Of a stretch of 64,000 bases of DNA, positions 20,945 through 31,931 are shown one piece after another (the first letter of the stretch is position 1; every line of letters starts with the position of its first letter). Origin of the DNA: Myotis daubentonii. Taxonomy: Eukaryota > Chordata > Mammalia > Chiroptera > Vespertilionidae. The translations under genes were made by a program, and so were the position numbers. Below the pieces are notes generated by a model, which did no database searches, was not told the origin of the DNA, and saw only the letters and a list, made by a program, of their open reading frames with translations. The stretch lies in the NCBI RefSeq assembly GCF_963259705.1, contig NC_081844.1, positions 105,798,671 through 105,862,670 of the forward strand, in the 5' to 3' direction.

Positions 20945-21092
20945 CCCTTTCCACCCCACACAACAGCACGAGAGGGAGGCGTGGGCCATTTCCCAGATAA
21001 GAAAACTGGGGCTCCAAGAGGTGAAGTGGCTTAGCCAGCGTCACTCAGGATTGCACGCGGATCTGGGACCACAGAGTCAAACTCACAGAAGG
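20945..21092 (-). repeat. MIR SINE
   Basis: CATTTCCCAGATAAGAAAACTGG then GGCTTAGCCAGCGTCACTC. Confidence 0.8.
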
Positions 21093-21179
21093 CAGGGTGC
21101 GTTTTCTGCAGCAGATTCACGAAGCAGGAAAGAGCTGGGCTTTTTCCCACCAGAGGATACACGCTCTCTCGTGTCCTGC

Positions 21180-21248
21180 TGCGTGGGACAGTCCCTTCCT
21201 CCTCTGGCCTCAGCTTCCCCGTCTATAAAATGGGGAGCATCAAGCTAC
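21180..21248 (+). repeat. MIR core fragment
   Basis: GGCCTCAGCTTCCCCGTCTATAAAATGGGG in sense (contiguous motif described in parts). Confidence 0.75.
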
Positions 21249-21254
21249 TTCAAG

Positions 21255-21487
21255 AGCACATGTTCTAGTGCCCAACTTTCCAGCTCAATTCCAGCACTTG
21301 TGCCTGTGTGGCCTGGGGCCAGTCACTTACCCTCTCTGTGCCTCAGAGCCCTTATTCTGTAAAATGGGGATGGGGGCAGTCATTGTCTACTTCTTAGAGT
21401 TGTAACGGTAAATGAGATTAACGTGCGTAACACATTCAGCCCACAGCCTGGCACACAGTAGGCACCGAGTAAATGTCAGATATTCTT
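21255..21487 (+). repeat. MIR SINE, full length
   Basis: From AGAGCACATGTTCTAG through CAGTCACTTACCCTCTCTG, CCTTATTCTGTAAAATGGGG, GAGTTGTAACGGTAAATGAG and CCTGGCACACAGTAGGC to GTAAATGTCAG. This is one of the best preserved MIRs here. Confidence 0.93.
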
Positions 21488-21749
21488 ACCGACATGAAAG
21501 GTTGGCTGCGATCTTTTCCAGCTCGGTCCTAAGTACCCCTCCCCCCAGAGCCTGGCCCCGGTCCCCTGCAGCCTTGGGGTAGAAAGCCCTGCTTCTTGCC
21601 GGCGCTCCCCCATTCTCACTGCCCCCTCGGGGGGCCTTGGTGGGAGGGACAGCTGACGCCCTGAGCGTGAGTCTGGCCAATGACCCGGGAGGTGTTGCCT
21701 GGGCATGAGGTAATGGAAGGCTGGAGCTCGCGGCCAGCCTGATGGCACA
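21488..21749. other. unassigned GC-rich stretch
   Basis: No recognised repeat or exon. Long minus-strand frames across 21.5-22.4 kb also cross MIR and L2 relics and are not credible. Confidence 0.4.
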
Positions 21750-22020
21750 CGTCATCACTCGAGCGGTGAGAAATGAGAGTGACTAACGCGCTCTGGGGCC
21801 CCGACGGGGGCAGCGGCCTGGCTCTGGCTGGGCGTGCACACGGTGCCTTTGTGTCCACCTCCTGCCGGGACCGGAGCTGCAGCCCAGCAGTGGAAGAGCT
21901 GCTGAGCAAGCGCGCAGTTCCGGCCGCCCCCTGCCCCCCGCCCCCCGCCCACCCCGGGAAGAGAAAGGCGAAGGGAATTGAGTCAGACGAGACGTGCCGA
22001 CCCTCGGCTTTCTCACTTGT
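21750..22020. promoter_or_regulatory. CpG-dense patch
   Basis: About 23 CpGs by eye in 265 bases, with a C-rich segment (CCGCCCCCCGCCCACC) at 21934-21955. No coding sequence attached. Confidence 0.4.
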
Positions 22021-22039
22021 CACCTGGTGGGTGTCCAAC

Positions 22040-22310
22040 CCCGTGCCGGGCCCTGAGGTTCCAGAGGTAAGAGAACCTGGCTCTGACCTTCCAGGTAGTG
22101 GGGGCGTGGAAGGGAGACGGACCTCGGAAAGCACAGTGATGCTATTTATGATGATTTTGAGGAGCGCCGGGGTCAAAGCCATGGAGGGGAGGAAAATCAG
22201 AGAGGGCTTCTCAGAGGAAGCGACCCCTGAGCTGGGTCTCGCAGGCAGTCGCAGGGACGATGTCCCAGGCACAGGGCACTGTATCAGCCAAGGCAGGGCG
22301 GCCTGAAATA
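22040..22310 (-). repeat. L2 fragment
   Basis: CTGACCTTCCAGGTAGTGGGG, GAGGGCTTCTCAGAGGAAGC, CTGAGCTGGGTCTCGCAGG and GATGTCCCAGGCACAGGGC follow the antisense L2 3' region. Confidence 0.65.
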
Positions 22311-22374
22311 GCACCAAGCTTCCCAGGATCTGCAAGTACCATAGGAGGTGTCCAGGGGCCACCGAGCTGTTACT

Positions 22375-22530
22375 CACTGGAAGCTTCCTGGCATACACGG
22401 GCATCGTCTCATTTCCTGGGCCCATTTCACAGATGAGGAAGCTGAGGCTCAGGAAGGTAAGGCCGTTTCTCCAAGATCAACTAACAGGAAGTAGGGCCTC
22501 TGGGACCGGCACCCAAGTCCACCTGCTCTA
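22375..22530 (-). repeat. MIR SINE
   Basis: CCCATTTCACAGATGAGGAA then GCTGAGGCTCAGGAAGG and a decayed tRNA-like end. Confidence 0.9.
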
Positions 22531-24084
22531 AAGCTTCAAGATCTTGACTACCGTGCCCACCTCTTCAAACCCCGGGGGCTCTCGAAAGCCATGGGAAGAA
22601 GTTTGGATTTTATCTGAGGGCTGTGGGGGCCTTAGAGCATCGCAGCAGGAGAAAGAGGTGCTCACATTTGCAACGAGCAGGCTCACCATGGGCCAGATAC
22701 AAGCAGACAGGAAGAACAGAGTGAGGTAACATCAGGAAATCGAGCCAGGCCAGGGAATGTCAGGCCCCGTGTGGCCCCCTGACCCGGGGACCGCCGCTCC
22801 TCGACCCGGCCCCCCCCTCCTCTCCACCGATGCTCTGGCCACACAGAAACGGTTTCAGCTCCGCCCTGGCCGGGCCGTCTCTGCCTCTCCCATCCGCCCA
22901 GACACCTTGCTGCTGCTCTTTGCCTGACTAACGTGCATTCTGCCGCCAGGAGCGGGCGGAAAGGTCGCTTTCTTCAGAAAACCTCCCCTGACCACTTCCC
23001 CTTCCCAGCTGGTCAGCTGGCCTGTTCCCCAGGCACCACGCCTCTCCTTTGACCTTGTCCATTGTGCTTCTAGAAAGGGCACAGAGCTCTGCCTCGCCCA
23101 CCCGGCTCCCCGGTGCGCAGCACATGGAGCAGCCCCGGGCATCCAGCTGAATTGGGGTTTGGAGGTGGCACCGTCTGCTTAGAACACCCTCGGTCCCACT
23201 CACCTCCCCCAACCGCACACTCACACTAGTGTCCCCCCCGCCCCCGCCCAATCCACCGGGTCCTCTGGTCTTAGAGAAGTGAATTGTCCAATGAGCTGAT
23301 CACTGACCAGCGCTTTAAGGGAAGTGGACAATTATTAGGCCTGGGCTACTGTGTTGTCTTGAGACTTGGAGGAAAGACTCAGGCCAAGGGTCTTGCCCTC
23401 TAAGAAGACTGACTCGCCCCCTCCCACCAGGTTCCTCCCCTGCCGGGCTGGGCCGGGTCCCTCCTGGGCTCCTCCAGCACCAGGGCCATCCCTCTGGGTT
23501 GGGTGCCCGCCTCTCCCTCTAGGCTGGGTCTGCTTGAGCTCCAGGCCCAAAGCCTGGAACCTGGTAGGTGCTTGCACCTGTGGGACTGATGATTCCATGA
23601 ATGACCTAATCAACACGGAAATCAAAATAAGCTGCTCAAACTGAAGGATGCCCAAGGCTGGGCTGGGGGCACGGTGGCCGCCTAGGCTCAACTTAGACGG
23701 ACTGGAGGGACCCACATCTGAGCCATCTCCACTTCCGGTCAGGGCCTGGGAAGGGAAATGCCTACAGATGACCAACACGTGGGGACACGGTGGGCACCTC
23801 ACTTCTTGGAGTCCCTTGATTCTGGGGACTGGTTGCTTTCATCCTTGATTTCATCACAGTGGGTCGTGCAGAGTCGGCCTATTTTAGACACCGGCTGACC
23901 CAGGTGGCTGGGCACAGGCCTGGCCCTCTGGCTTAAGGGCCCCACAGACCTGTCTTCCTTCATCGTGGGAAGCGGGAAGAGCAGGGGATGCCCAGTGCTA
24001 CCCACACCTGATGCCCAGAGTAGAGAGTTGGCCCTCAGGCACAGCAGTGGATTTTTCTATATTGACAAAAAGACAGGGAATTCA
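22531..24084. other. single-copy-looking stretch
   Basis: 22585-22640 has an L2-like GAAGTTTGGATTTTATCTG. Otherwise no repeat, exon or RNA gene is recognised. Confidence 0.4.
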
Positions 24085-24255
24085 AACCTGTGAATACATC
24101 CCATCTGCCAAACGCCACACACTTTATCTGCAATCTCTCTCCCAGCTCCCCATTTTACAGACGAGAAAACTGAGGCTCAGAGAGGCAGAGTGGCAGGTCC
24201 CAGGGAACACACTGAATTGGAGGTGAACCCCCAGATTCCAACCAGGTTGTGTTTG
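24085..24255 (-). repeat. MIR SINE
   Basis: CTTTATCTGCAATCTCTC, CCCCATTTTACAGACGAGAA, CTGAGGCTCAGAGAGGCAG. Confidence 0.88.
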
Positions 24256-25080
24256 GCCTCGCAGTGTTCGGGGGGACCTGCTGGCTGGCCTTCCCCGGTC
24301 ACCATGACAGGGGCAGGGGCCTTCCCCACCCACTCTCTGCTCCTGCTGCCAAGAGCTGGGACCTGATTGGAATTTGGGGTTCGCTCCGCTGCAGCCCAAC
24401 AAAGGTTTTTATTGGAATGCCCCTCTGATTTCCAGACTTTGAAGATGTTTCAACAATGCAGTAAAAGGCAGGTCCTTGCCACAACAAAAGGCAGAAATAT
24501 CACCGAGGAGTAAACAGAATTCCTTGGCCTCTTCGGAGCATGTGTCAACATCTCTTATTCATCCCCCCTCCCCACCTCCTCCTTTTCTTTTCTCTGGAGT
24601 CAGAGCCGGGGCGGGGAGGTGTCTTCCTGGCACCAGCGGGGAGGGCCACGGGCTCCCCCGGCCCCGCCTCAGAACAGATGCGGCCTTCGGTAAACTGAGA
24701 ACGCGTAAGCGGCCGTGAGATGCTTTCCCCACGACCACAATCCCCCACATGGAAAAGCCATTCGCCGCCGTGGCCCCCGCGCCCTGCCCCCTGGCACACA
24801 CATGTGGCGGCCACGGCTCCAGACACAGGCCTTCCCAGAACAAGAATGTATGTGACATGTACAGAATGGGTTGATTTCCACCGATGGCTGGAAATTAAAT
24901 GGATTTGAAATGTACATGCTTAAAAACCATTTCGGCGGAAAGCATGCCCATTTAATATTGCGTCTCTAAATGAGGCCTCGCTCCCCAGGCAGGCTTGTAA
25001 CAGTGATGAAAACCAGCAGGCAGGCCCCACCTGGGACCCCACTCGCCAAGGACACGGTACCCAGGGGCAGGGTAGGCATG
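24256..25080. other. unassigned; AT-richer block with inverted motif
   Basis: 24845-25000 is non-repetitive and AT-richer; CATGTACA (near 24857) and TGTACATG (near 24911) form an inverted pair. This is a candidate conserved non-coding element, untested. Confidence 0.3.
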
Positions 25081-25263
25081 TAAGTGTGTGTGAGTGTGAG
25101 TCCGTGGTGTGTGAGCTTGTGCGAGCACTTGGCAGTCTGAGTCTGGGTGTCAGTGTGTGTTGTGAGTGTGTCTGTGTGTCCGTGCGTGTGTGGCGGGGGC
25201 ATGAATCTGAGTGTGAGTATGTGTAGTCTGGTGTGTGATCTTGCATGTGTGTGTTTGTGTGAA
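25081..25263. repeat. degenerate GT-rich repeat
   Basis: Irregular GTGTGTGAGTGTGAG-type repeats over about 180 bases on the plus strand. Confidence 0.85.
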
Positions 25264-25569
25264 GTGATGGAAGGAGGGGCAAGATGCCGCCTTCCTTCCA
25301 CATTTTGCCAAGTCGGCAAATGCCACCTGCGCCCTCACCTTGTGCCGAAACGAGGGAGGGGATGGGAGGGCGCCAATCTCAGGAAAGGAGAGGTCGTGGC
25401 CTCTCAGAGCCCACAGGCGGTTTGAGGAACCGAGCCAACGTCAAAGAAATGACCGAAGAGCAAGGCAAGACCATGTTTAAGTGCAGAACTGGAAAGGGGA
25501 AAGGGACATGACTGATCACACACCACCTGGGCATGCACACGGACTCATGAAGAAGCGCTGGTCTCTGAA

Positions 25570-25732
25570 AGCAGTTAGTCCCGGGTACAGAGTCACACAG
25601 ACACTACCACTTCCTGGCCACGAGGCCTCAGCAAGTCTCTTCTCTCTGGACCTCTGTTTCCTTGCTGGTAAGATGGGGCTGATAGAACATGTTGTGTTCA
25701 TGCCAAGCATTCAATAAATAACACCTACATTC
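25570..25732 (+). repeat. MIR SINE
   Basis: CAGCAAGTCTCTTCTCTCTGG, CTTGCTGGTAAGATGGGGC and CCAAGCATTCAATAAATAAC. Confidence 0.85.
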
Positions 25733-25734
25733 AC

Positions 25735-25885
25735 AGCATAATGATTTCCCTGGAGGGGGCCCGTGAGATAGGCATCCCACGCCCATTTTACAGATGAGAA
25801 AGCCGAGGCCCAACGGCCTCACAGCCACACAGGAATAGAGTCCAGGCTAGAACCCAGAGCCATCTTGCTTCAAAGTCTACCACGT
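25735..25885 (-). repeat. MIR SINE
   Basis: CCCATTTTACAGATGAGAAA then GAGTCCAGGCTAGAACCCAG. It lies tail-to-tail with the preceding MIR. Confidence 0.87.
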
Positions 25886-26820
25886 CACCCTCCCGCTGAG
25901 GCTCCGACCTCCAGAAATACTGGTTTCAGAGGCAGGAAGGCCGATGGGGGGCGGGTTGGGGAGGCGGGGAGGGAGGAAAGGGTCAGCAGAGGGAACAACT
26001 TTTCCTGGCGGGAGAACCTTGTAGGCACAAGCACCCAGACAGGATCGGGGGGTTGAGAGGGAACCAAGCCGGACACAGCCCAGGGCTTTATTAAATGCCG
26101 TGTCGCCGGCCGTGTCCACCCCTGACCAAGGACCACTCAGCAGCAGCTCCCGGCCCTCCCAGGAGAGAGGCTCTGATCCCAGTAAGAAGCCACTGCCTGT
26201 CCAGCGTCTGCAGGCGTCCCGGACAGAACGGGCTCCTGGGGAGGCAGTGGGGTCCCCGCCATGGCTAGTCCGGGGGCTGTGGCGAAACTGAGCAGAAGCT
26301 GGAACGTGCAGCAGTTCAGCGGCCGGCACGTGGAGGGGGGCATGAGGTGACCAGCGGCTCATGCGGGCAGAGCGGCAGGGAGGACAGCGGCCCCTTGGGG
26401 ACCCAGGCACACAGATACCCAGGTCTGTCCGCGTGGGGGCCTCCAGGGTGTGGAGTGGACGCGTCATCCTCCCCAGGCTGCCATTTTTTCATTCCAGCAC
26501 AAGGCATCCAAAAATAATCATAAAAGAAAAAGAAAAAGGAGAAGGTTTCCACAAGGCCAGGCTTCGAAAGCATCAAGTCAGCCTCAGAGAAGTCCTGCGC
26601 CCCCGCTAGCGTGTTACTGGGCTGAGTCTGATGCCGTTTGCTTTCGATTCCAACGGCTCTAGGAGGCGGCGTTCTGGGAACCCTGCTGGGCGGCGATGGC
26701 AGGTTCCATTAGGCCGCGGCCCTCGCCTGGGCAGCCCAGTGCCCCGTGCGCCCCGGCCCCGCGAGCAGCTGAAAACCCAAGATCAAGTGCAAAGGGGACT
26801 CCGGCTGCCAAATTTCAGGG
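25886..26820. other. unassigned GC-rich stretch
   Basis: No recognised element; an A/G-rich AAAGAAAAAGAAAAAGGAG tract lies at 26522-26541. Confidence 0.4.
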
Positions 26821-26856
26821 CTGGGGGGGGGGGGGGGGCGGGGGGGCGGGGGGGAG
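26821..26856 (+). repeat. G run, potential G-quadruplex
   Basis: Three long G tracts separated by single C bases. Confidence 0.9.
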
Positions 26857-27298
26857 AAAAAGAAAAAAGAAATCTGGAATGTGTTTCTACTTACTGTCCA
26901 TTCCAGTAAAATCAACCGGTCTCTCCTCCAAACATGTGTTACTGCTTAGGCCAGAAACTGTATATATTGGTCTAAATCCAGAATGGTCCATGTGACATAT
27001 TACTCCATACGACAAAATTACTACAACCTGCACTCCGCAGGAATGCCTGCTGCAACAGTATAGGATGATAATTTGTTGTACAACAAAAGTACATAATAAT
27101 TTCATGTCAGTGTGGGCCCGGCCTCGGGATTTTCAAAGGGAAATCGCAGAGGCATGTGGACCCGTGTGGAATACGCACCCCCCCCCCCCAGCAAGTCCCC
27201 CGCCCCTACCCCTCACACATGCTCATATGGTGTGTGATCAGGACGGGAGAGAGTGGGGCTTTATTTATAACATACCATATTCCACTTGAAAGTGACAA
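26857..27298. other. unassigned; AT-rich non-repetitive block
   Basis: 26880-27110 has no recognised repeat; a C run lies at 27178-27190. Nothing coding. Confidence 0.35.
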
Positions 27299-27300
27299 GA

Positions 27301-27333
<33 letters not shown>

Positions 27334-27358
27334 CGCACACACGCGCACGCACACACAC
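27299..27358. repeat. (CA)n microsatellite with CG steps
   Basis: About 30 units, the right half interrupted by CG dinucleotides. Confidence 0.97.
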
Positions 27359-27589
27359 GCCATCGAAACCCTGAAAATAAAGCCACACGGGAATCTGCTG
27401 TTCGCAAGCAGGAGACGCCGTGGCCAGCGCTGGTTCCCGAACCTCATGGTGAAGGAGGGTGAAGAAGCCCTAAGACAGGGATGCCCATCTGTCAGCTGTA
27501 GGGGACCCATCGAGCAGAGCCACGTGAATTCCCCAAGACCCCCCCCCCCCAACCACAGCCTCCTCCTCAGCCCTTGTCGGGGCTAAGGT
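27359..27589. other. unassigned stretch
   Basis: Nothing recognised; a C run lies at 27540-27550. Confidence 0.4.
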
Positions 27590-27747
27590 TTCATTAGGAG
27601 CCGCGGGCCGCGTGCCAACCCTCTCGCCCGTCCTGCTACGCGGCTCCGCAGGTCACTCCACGGAACACGGATTCGCGTTGGGATAATGTCGTGGAGAGGA
27701 ACCACCCGAAACCTGACCCGCTCGGGGCCGTTCGCGGCGCAGCGTGC
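27590..27747. promoter_or_regulatory. short CpG-dense patch
   Basis: About 22 CpGs by eye in 160 bases, ending at the foldback transposon. No linked ORF is convincing. Confidence 0.4.
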
Positions 27748-27755
27748 CTTTACGG

Positions 27756-27977
27756 CAGCGGTTCTCAACCTGGGCTGCACATGAGAATCACCTGGGGGTC
27801 TTTTTAAAATCCTGATTCCTGGGCCTCATCCTCCGGAAATTCTGTTTCTTTGTGATGGGGTGGGGCCACAACATGAGTCACAAAGAACCAGAATTTCCGG
27901 AGGAGGAGGCCCAGAAAGCAGGATTTTCAAAAGATCCCCAGGTGATTCTCATGTGCAGCCCAGGTGGAGAACCACTG
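27756..27977. mobile_element. palindromic (foldback) non-autonomous hAT-like element, copy 1
   Basis: Nearly perfect inverted repeat over its whole length. Left arm: CAGCGGTTCTCAACCTGGG ... GCACATGAGAATCACCTGG ... CTCCGGAAATTCTG. The right arm is its reverse complement, down to GAGAACCACTG. The loop is about 20 bases (GGGTGGGGCCACAACATGAG). Flanking octamers CTTTACGG / CTTCATGG differ only by two transitions. It resembles the MER/Charlie class of hAT MITEs but with unusually long arms. Confidence 0.85.
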
Positions 27978-28604
27978 CTTCATGGCACCTCTCACGGAGC
28001 ACGGGTGCGAGCCGGGGAGAAGCACCGGACGAGAGAGATTGGACACAGGGCGTGAAACGGCTCGACGGCTAATCCAGCCGCGTGTGACTCCGTTTTTCCC
28101 GCCGTGGAAACTTCGGTTACAGGCAAACGTGCAGACATCCTTTTCTCTCCCCCTCCCTCCGTCATTCCCGTCGGCCCTTCCCGGCCTGCCTTCTTTCTTG
28201 TCCTTCCTTTCTCCTTGTTTCTCCTCCCTCTCTCTCTCCTTCCATTGTTGAAGTGGGAAGCAGACTTTCTGGGGTGCTTCCTCGAAGTCTCCCTTCCTGG
28301 GGGTCCACTGCAAAGACAGGCCACCCAAGCACCACGGCTCCCCCAGGTCCCCTCTGCACTTCCGACCTCCGGGTCTCCCAGAAGACCAGCGGGCGCCTCT
28401 CAGACACGGAGAGCGCTCCTATGAGGGAGAAGATCCCACGAAAGCCTTTCAGAGCTCAGCTACGTCACACGCTAACTGCATTTGTCCCCGGTGTCGGGGG
28501 CCGGGGCGTACGCTACCGCGGCTTAAGGGGGCCTAGCTTTTGCGACAGCCAGCCTGGGCCGCCAGACCTGTCTTCGGGGTGGGGTGACCGTCGAAAATCT
28601 ATCT
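27978..28604. other. unassigned stretch with pyrimidine tract
   Basis: C/T-rich plus strand at 28138-28250; small CpG cluster at 28480-28560. No gene seen. Confidence 0.4.
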
Positions 28605-28790
28605 TCTTAGAGTTTTTTTTGGTTCAATAAAACCTGAAACATATTTGGCCTGGCATTTTTCCTCTGGATTTTTAAACCCGTGTGCACTTTATGGCAAATG
28701 AGATCCATATGGCCCTGATTCATTGATACTTAAGCCATTAGGACGCTGTTTTGTAAGAATACTTTGATGTCCGAGCGCCGTCGAGCCGTG
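28605..28790 (+). other. non-coding segment similar to 45185-45360 (copy 1)
   Basis: The core 28705-28773 shares about 80% identity by eye with 45273-45342 in the same orientation: CCATATGG..CTGATTCATT.ATACTTAA, then TTTTGTAAG and TTTGATGTCCG. Weaker similarity extends upstream through a T-rich stretch and TTTTTCCTC. It is either an ancient repeat family or a duplicated regulatory element. Confidence 0.6.
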
Positions 28791-29400
28791 TGGAGGGCTT
28801 TTTTCCTTCGCAAACAGGAAGTGTTCCCACAAAGTGAGGGGCCGGCTCCCCCAGAGTTGGGGACAGTGAGCAGGAAGCGGTTCCGGACCGCCAGGATGTG
28901 TTTGTCCTGCTCGGCCACAGGACAGCCCCGAGCCCCTGTCCCGGGGCGTGGGGTGGGAAGGGCTCTGGTGTCAGGAGCCGTGGAGCCGGGCTCGGGCCTG
29001 GCCCTGGCGCCTGGGTCATTACTGGCCGGCCCACACCCCTGGGACTCAGACCCGTCTCCCAGAGCGGACTCCACAGGCCTTGTCATGTTTATTGCTCTTA
29101 TTCTGTCACAAAATAACATGTGACAAAACAAACAGCCACACGCCAGGGCTGGGGGAATGTTGAGGATGCATGTGGCCTCGTTTCCCCAGGACCGCTGTGG
29201 GGATGGTGACCGGGCTTGGCTCAGGGATGGGAGGCGGTCAGGAAAGGCAATCTGGGGACCAGTTCCAGGTGACCCAGAGAGAGAGCCATCCGAGGGGCTT
29301 CGGCATTTGAGTGTGGTGATCAGAGACCAGCCTGCACCACCAGGAGGGGAAAGAGAAAGAGCCAGGCCTTGGTTCTGGAATACCAACTGGGGCGAGTGAC
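28791..29400. other. unassigned GC-rich stretch
   Basis: No recognised element. Confidence 0.4.
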
Positions 29401-30369
29401 TTCACCCATCACAGCCTCCGTTTCCCCTCGTAAGCAGCCCTGAAGGTGTTAGGAGAATCCCGCCTGGAGGTGGGGCAGCTGCACCACCTCACCTGGCCCT
29501 CCCCCCACCTATGTTGGCACTGTCACTTGTTTGGCTCCCCAGTCACCCCTCCCTGCCTGTCCACTGCTCTCCTAGGTGCTTCCTGAGGCGGGGGGTGCGG
29601 GAGATGGGGACTCTCTCTCTCTCTCTCTCCAAGAGGCCAGATTCTCTGTCTCCGTTGCAGCGAGGGGCAGACCCGTGACACAGGCCCGGCCAGGGGGATG
29701 CCCTCATTGGGATGTCACTCACGGGGTCGGCTGCAGGTCAGACCCACAGCAGCGACGCTGGGGACCCGCTGGTTCGGCATGTGCTCCTGCCTGTCATCCC
29801 GGGACCAAATGGTTCCAGCTCACCGTCCCGTCCTCGCTCCCCTGCCTCCTGCCTCCTGGGAGTGGCCAGAGCCCTTCGAACGAGGACCCTTTGTGCTCAG
29901 GGCAGAGAGAAGGCGTGCTGCTTGCAGTCCACACCCCTGACAGGTCCAAACCCTCAAGCGAGTCCTCACGTTCCATCTGACGCCTTCTCATCTACGCAGC
30001 GCCCCAGCCTCGGCCTCCCACCTCCTGCTCTCGTCCCGGCACACTTGTCCCTCCCCTTCCCGCAGCCCACCTCCCGCCCCTCCTCGCATGTAGAGGACGC
30101 CTGCACCTGTCTATATCTCAGGTGGGACTCACGCTAGGGTTGAGCGCCTGACCCAGACCTGGCCAACCAGAGAGTTCCACTCCCTGGACGTGGTGATGGT
30201 CCGGGATCGGGCACAGGCCCCGAGCTGGTCCATGGGGAGTAGACCCTGCATGGCGCTTGGGGCTCTTGGGAAGGTGGCGCTCCCTTTCAGCTGGAGGCGC
30301 TACACTGGTTGGTGGCGGATCTGCAGCGGCGGGACCTGCCTGACCAGGAAGCCTGCACAGGACAGCGGA
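29401..30369. other. mostly unassigned; weak MIR and LTR-like traces
   Basis: (CT)n at 29607-29629. 29385-29460 is weakly MIR-like. 30150-30200 (GGCCAACCAGAGAGTTCCACTC) resembles the MaLR-type repeats elsewhere in the window. No gene. Confidence 0.35.
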
Positions 30370-30665
30370 GCCGGAGAGAAAGGCGTCTGATCTGCGAGAG
30401 GGAAGGGAGAGCGGGCGCTAGAGACACCGGCAGCCTCTGCGCCAATGAAAGCAGTTAGCACGCGGCCTGGCCAGCAGGCAGGGCGCCGCAGACGGCGGTG
30501 ATAACGTTCGACCTGCCGCCGTCCGACCCCTCAGCGTGCAGGCTGCCTCGCGCTTCCACCCTAGCAACCAGCCTCCACCTCCATGCACGTGCGTGACGAC
30601 GAGACTGCGCCCGGCGCCCTCAGGCTCGCGTGACACAAGGCGTGAGACGCCCACCCTCCCCATGC
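30370..30665. promoter_or_regulatory. CpG island
   Basis: About 33 CpGs by eye in 290 bases. It contains an E-box/HRE-like GCACGTGCGTGACG at about 30585-30598 and an RFX-like half site CCTAGCAACC near 30560. It looks like promoter or enhancer DNA but no transcript can be assigned. Confidence 0.5.
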
Positions 30666-30849
30666 AGGTGCTCGTCAGGGTCAGCCTGTGGCTGGGCCCC
30701 CATCGGCGGTGTCGCTGTGGTCTGGGTGACAGGGCCACGTTCTCGACACTTGCTTCCCCGAGCCCAGATGTCAGCCACGTGAGGCCTAACGATCTGCAGC
30801 TGGTCCTCAGGCACTCCGGACTCCCCGCGGCCACGCCAGGGAATGATCG

Positions 30850-31066
30850 TCATTATAATAAAAATCGCTACCATGTAGTGCTTGCCCGTGGCCGGGGTGC
30901 CAAATGGGGCCCTTTACGGATGGCTCATTTGCACACAGAGCCAGGGAGGGGGAGGTAAGCTCTCTATAACCGAGACACTTGACGCTCAAATAGCCAAACT
31001 TGCTTAGGTCCACACAGTGAGTAAGTGGCCATGGCAGGATTCGAACCCAGAGCTTTCTTCCCACTC
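30850..31066 (-). repeat. MIR SINE, near full length
   Basis: CTACCATGTAGTGCTTGCC, CTTGCTTAGGTCCACACAGTG and GGCAGGATTCGAACCCAGAG. Confidence 0.85.
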
Positions 31067-31679
31067 ATCCCCATTCTCTAAAACATTGGCTGTGGGGGAG
31101 GCTTCGTCATTCGCCTCCCGGCATCCATTCCCATTCTCTCGGGAGAGCTCTCGGTCCCCTGTGTGTACATGCGGGCGGGGCGGACCCTCCCCCACGCTCC
31201 ATCTCTGTGGCCCAGGCAGGCTCCCCGCCAGCCCCAGAGGTGGAGGGCATGGCTCAGACCTAAGCTCGTCGGTGTGTTCCACCCATGGCCACACTGACTG
31301 GTTCAGGGGTGGGTTTGTGACCAACTGAAGGGCCTCTGGCCAGAAAGGTGACACCCGATCAGAGAGCACGGGAGGCTTGGCCCTGAGGCAGCCACCTTGT
31401 GAGGCCTGAAGGACGCAGGCGGTGAGCACTGCGGGCAGATTCAGCGGGAGCCGAGGGCGAGGCGTGTCCAGGGAGTCTCCCCGGTGCCGGCACCGAGCCC
31501 TGCCAAGGCCCCACATCTAGGACGTGGCCGAGGTGGGACTGGACGCGGGCACCAGACGAAAGACGGTGGCCACGCTGAGGCCCGGTGGGAGGGAGGAGGC
31601 TCTCTCCTGCTTCCCTCTCTCCACCGACCCCGCCCTGTTACCTGTGCTCACCTCACCTGGAGCCCGAGGCTGTCCTCAG
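31067..31679. other. unassigned GC-rich stretch
   Basis: No recognised element. Confidence 0.4.
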
Positions 31680-31687
31680 CCTTATTG

Positions 31688-31923
31688 CAGTGATGGCGGA
31701 CCTTTTGAGCTCAGCGTGTCAGCATTTTGAAAAACCCTAAACTTCACTCTGGTGCCGTGTCACATATAGAAATTTTTTGATATTTGCAACCATAGTAAAA
31801 CAAAGACTTATATTTTTGATATTTATTTTATATATTTAAATGCCATTTAACAAAGAAAAATCAACCCAAAAAATGAGTTCGCGTGTCACCTCTGACACGC
31901 GTGTCATAGGTTCGCCATCACTG
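31688..31923. mobile_element. non-autonomous hAT element (CAGTGATGGCG ends)
   Basis: Inverted ends CAGTGATGGCGGACCTTTT and GGTTCGCCATCACTG. Flanking octamers CCTTATTG (31680-31687) / CCTTCTTG (31924-31931) differ at one base. The AT-rich interior has no ORF; subterminal TGACACGCGTGTCA palindromes are seen. Confidence 0.9.
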
Positions 31924-31931
31924 CCTTCTTG

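Noticed and set aside
21616..22425. 269-codon minus-strand open frame
   Set aside because: It crosses an L2 relic, a MIR and a CpG-rich patch, and has no domain; GC-rich DNA readily gives such frames.
25081..25263. possible minisatellite with coding potential
   Set aside because: Irregular GT/GA simple sequence; open frames reflect the lack of stops.
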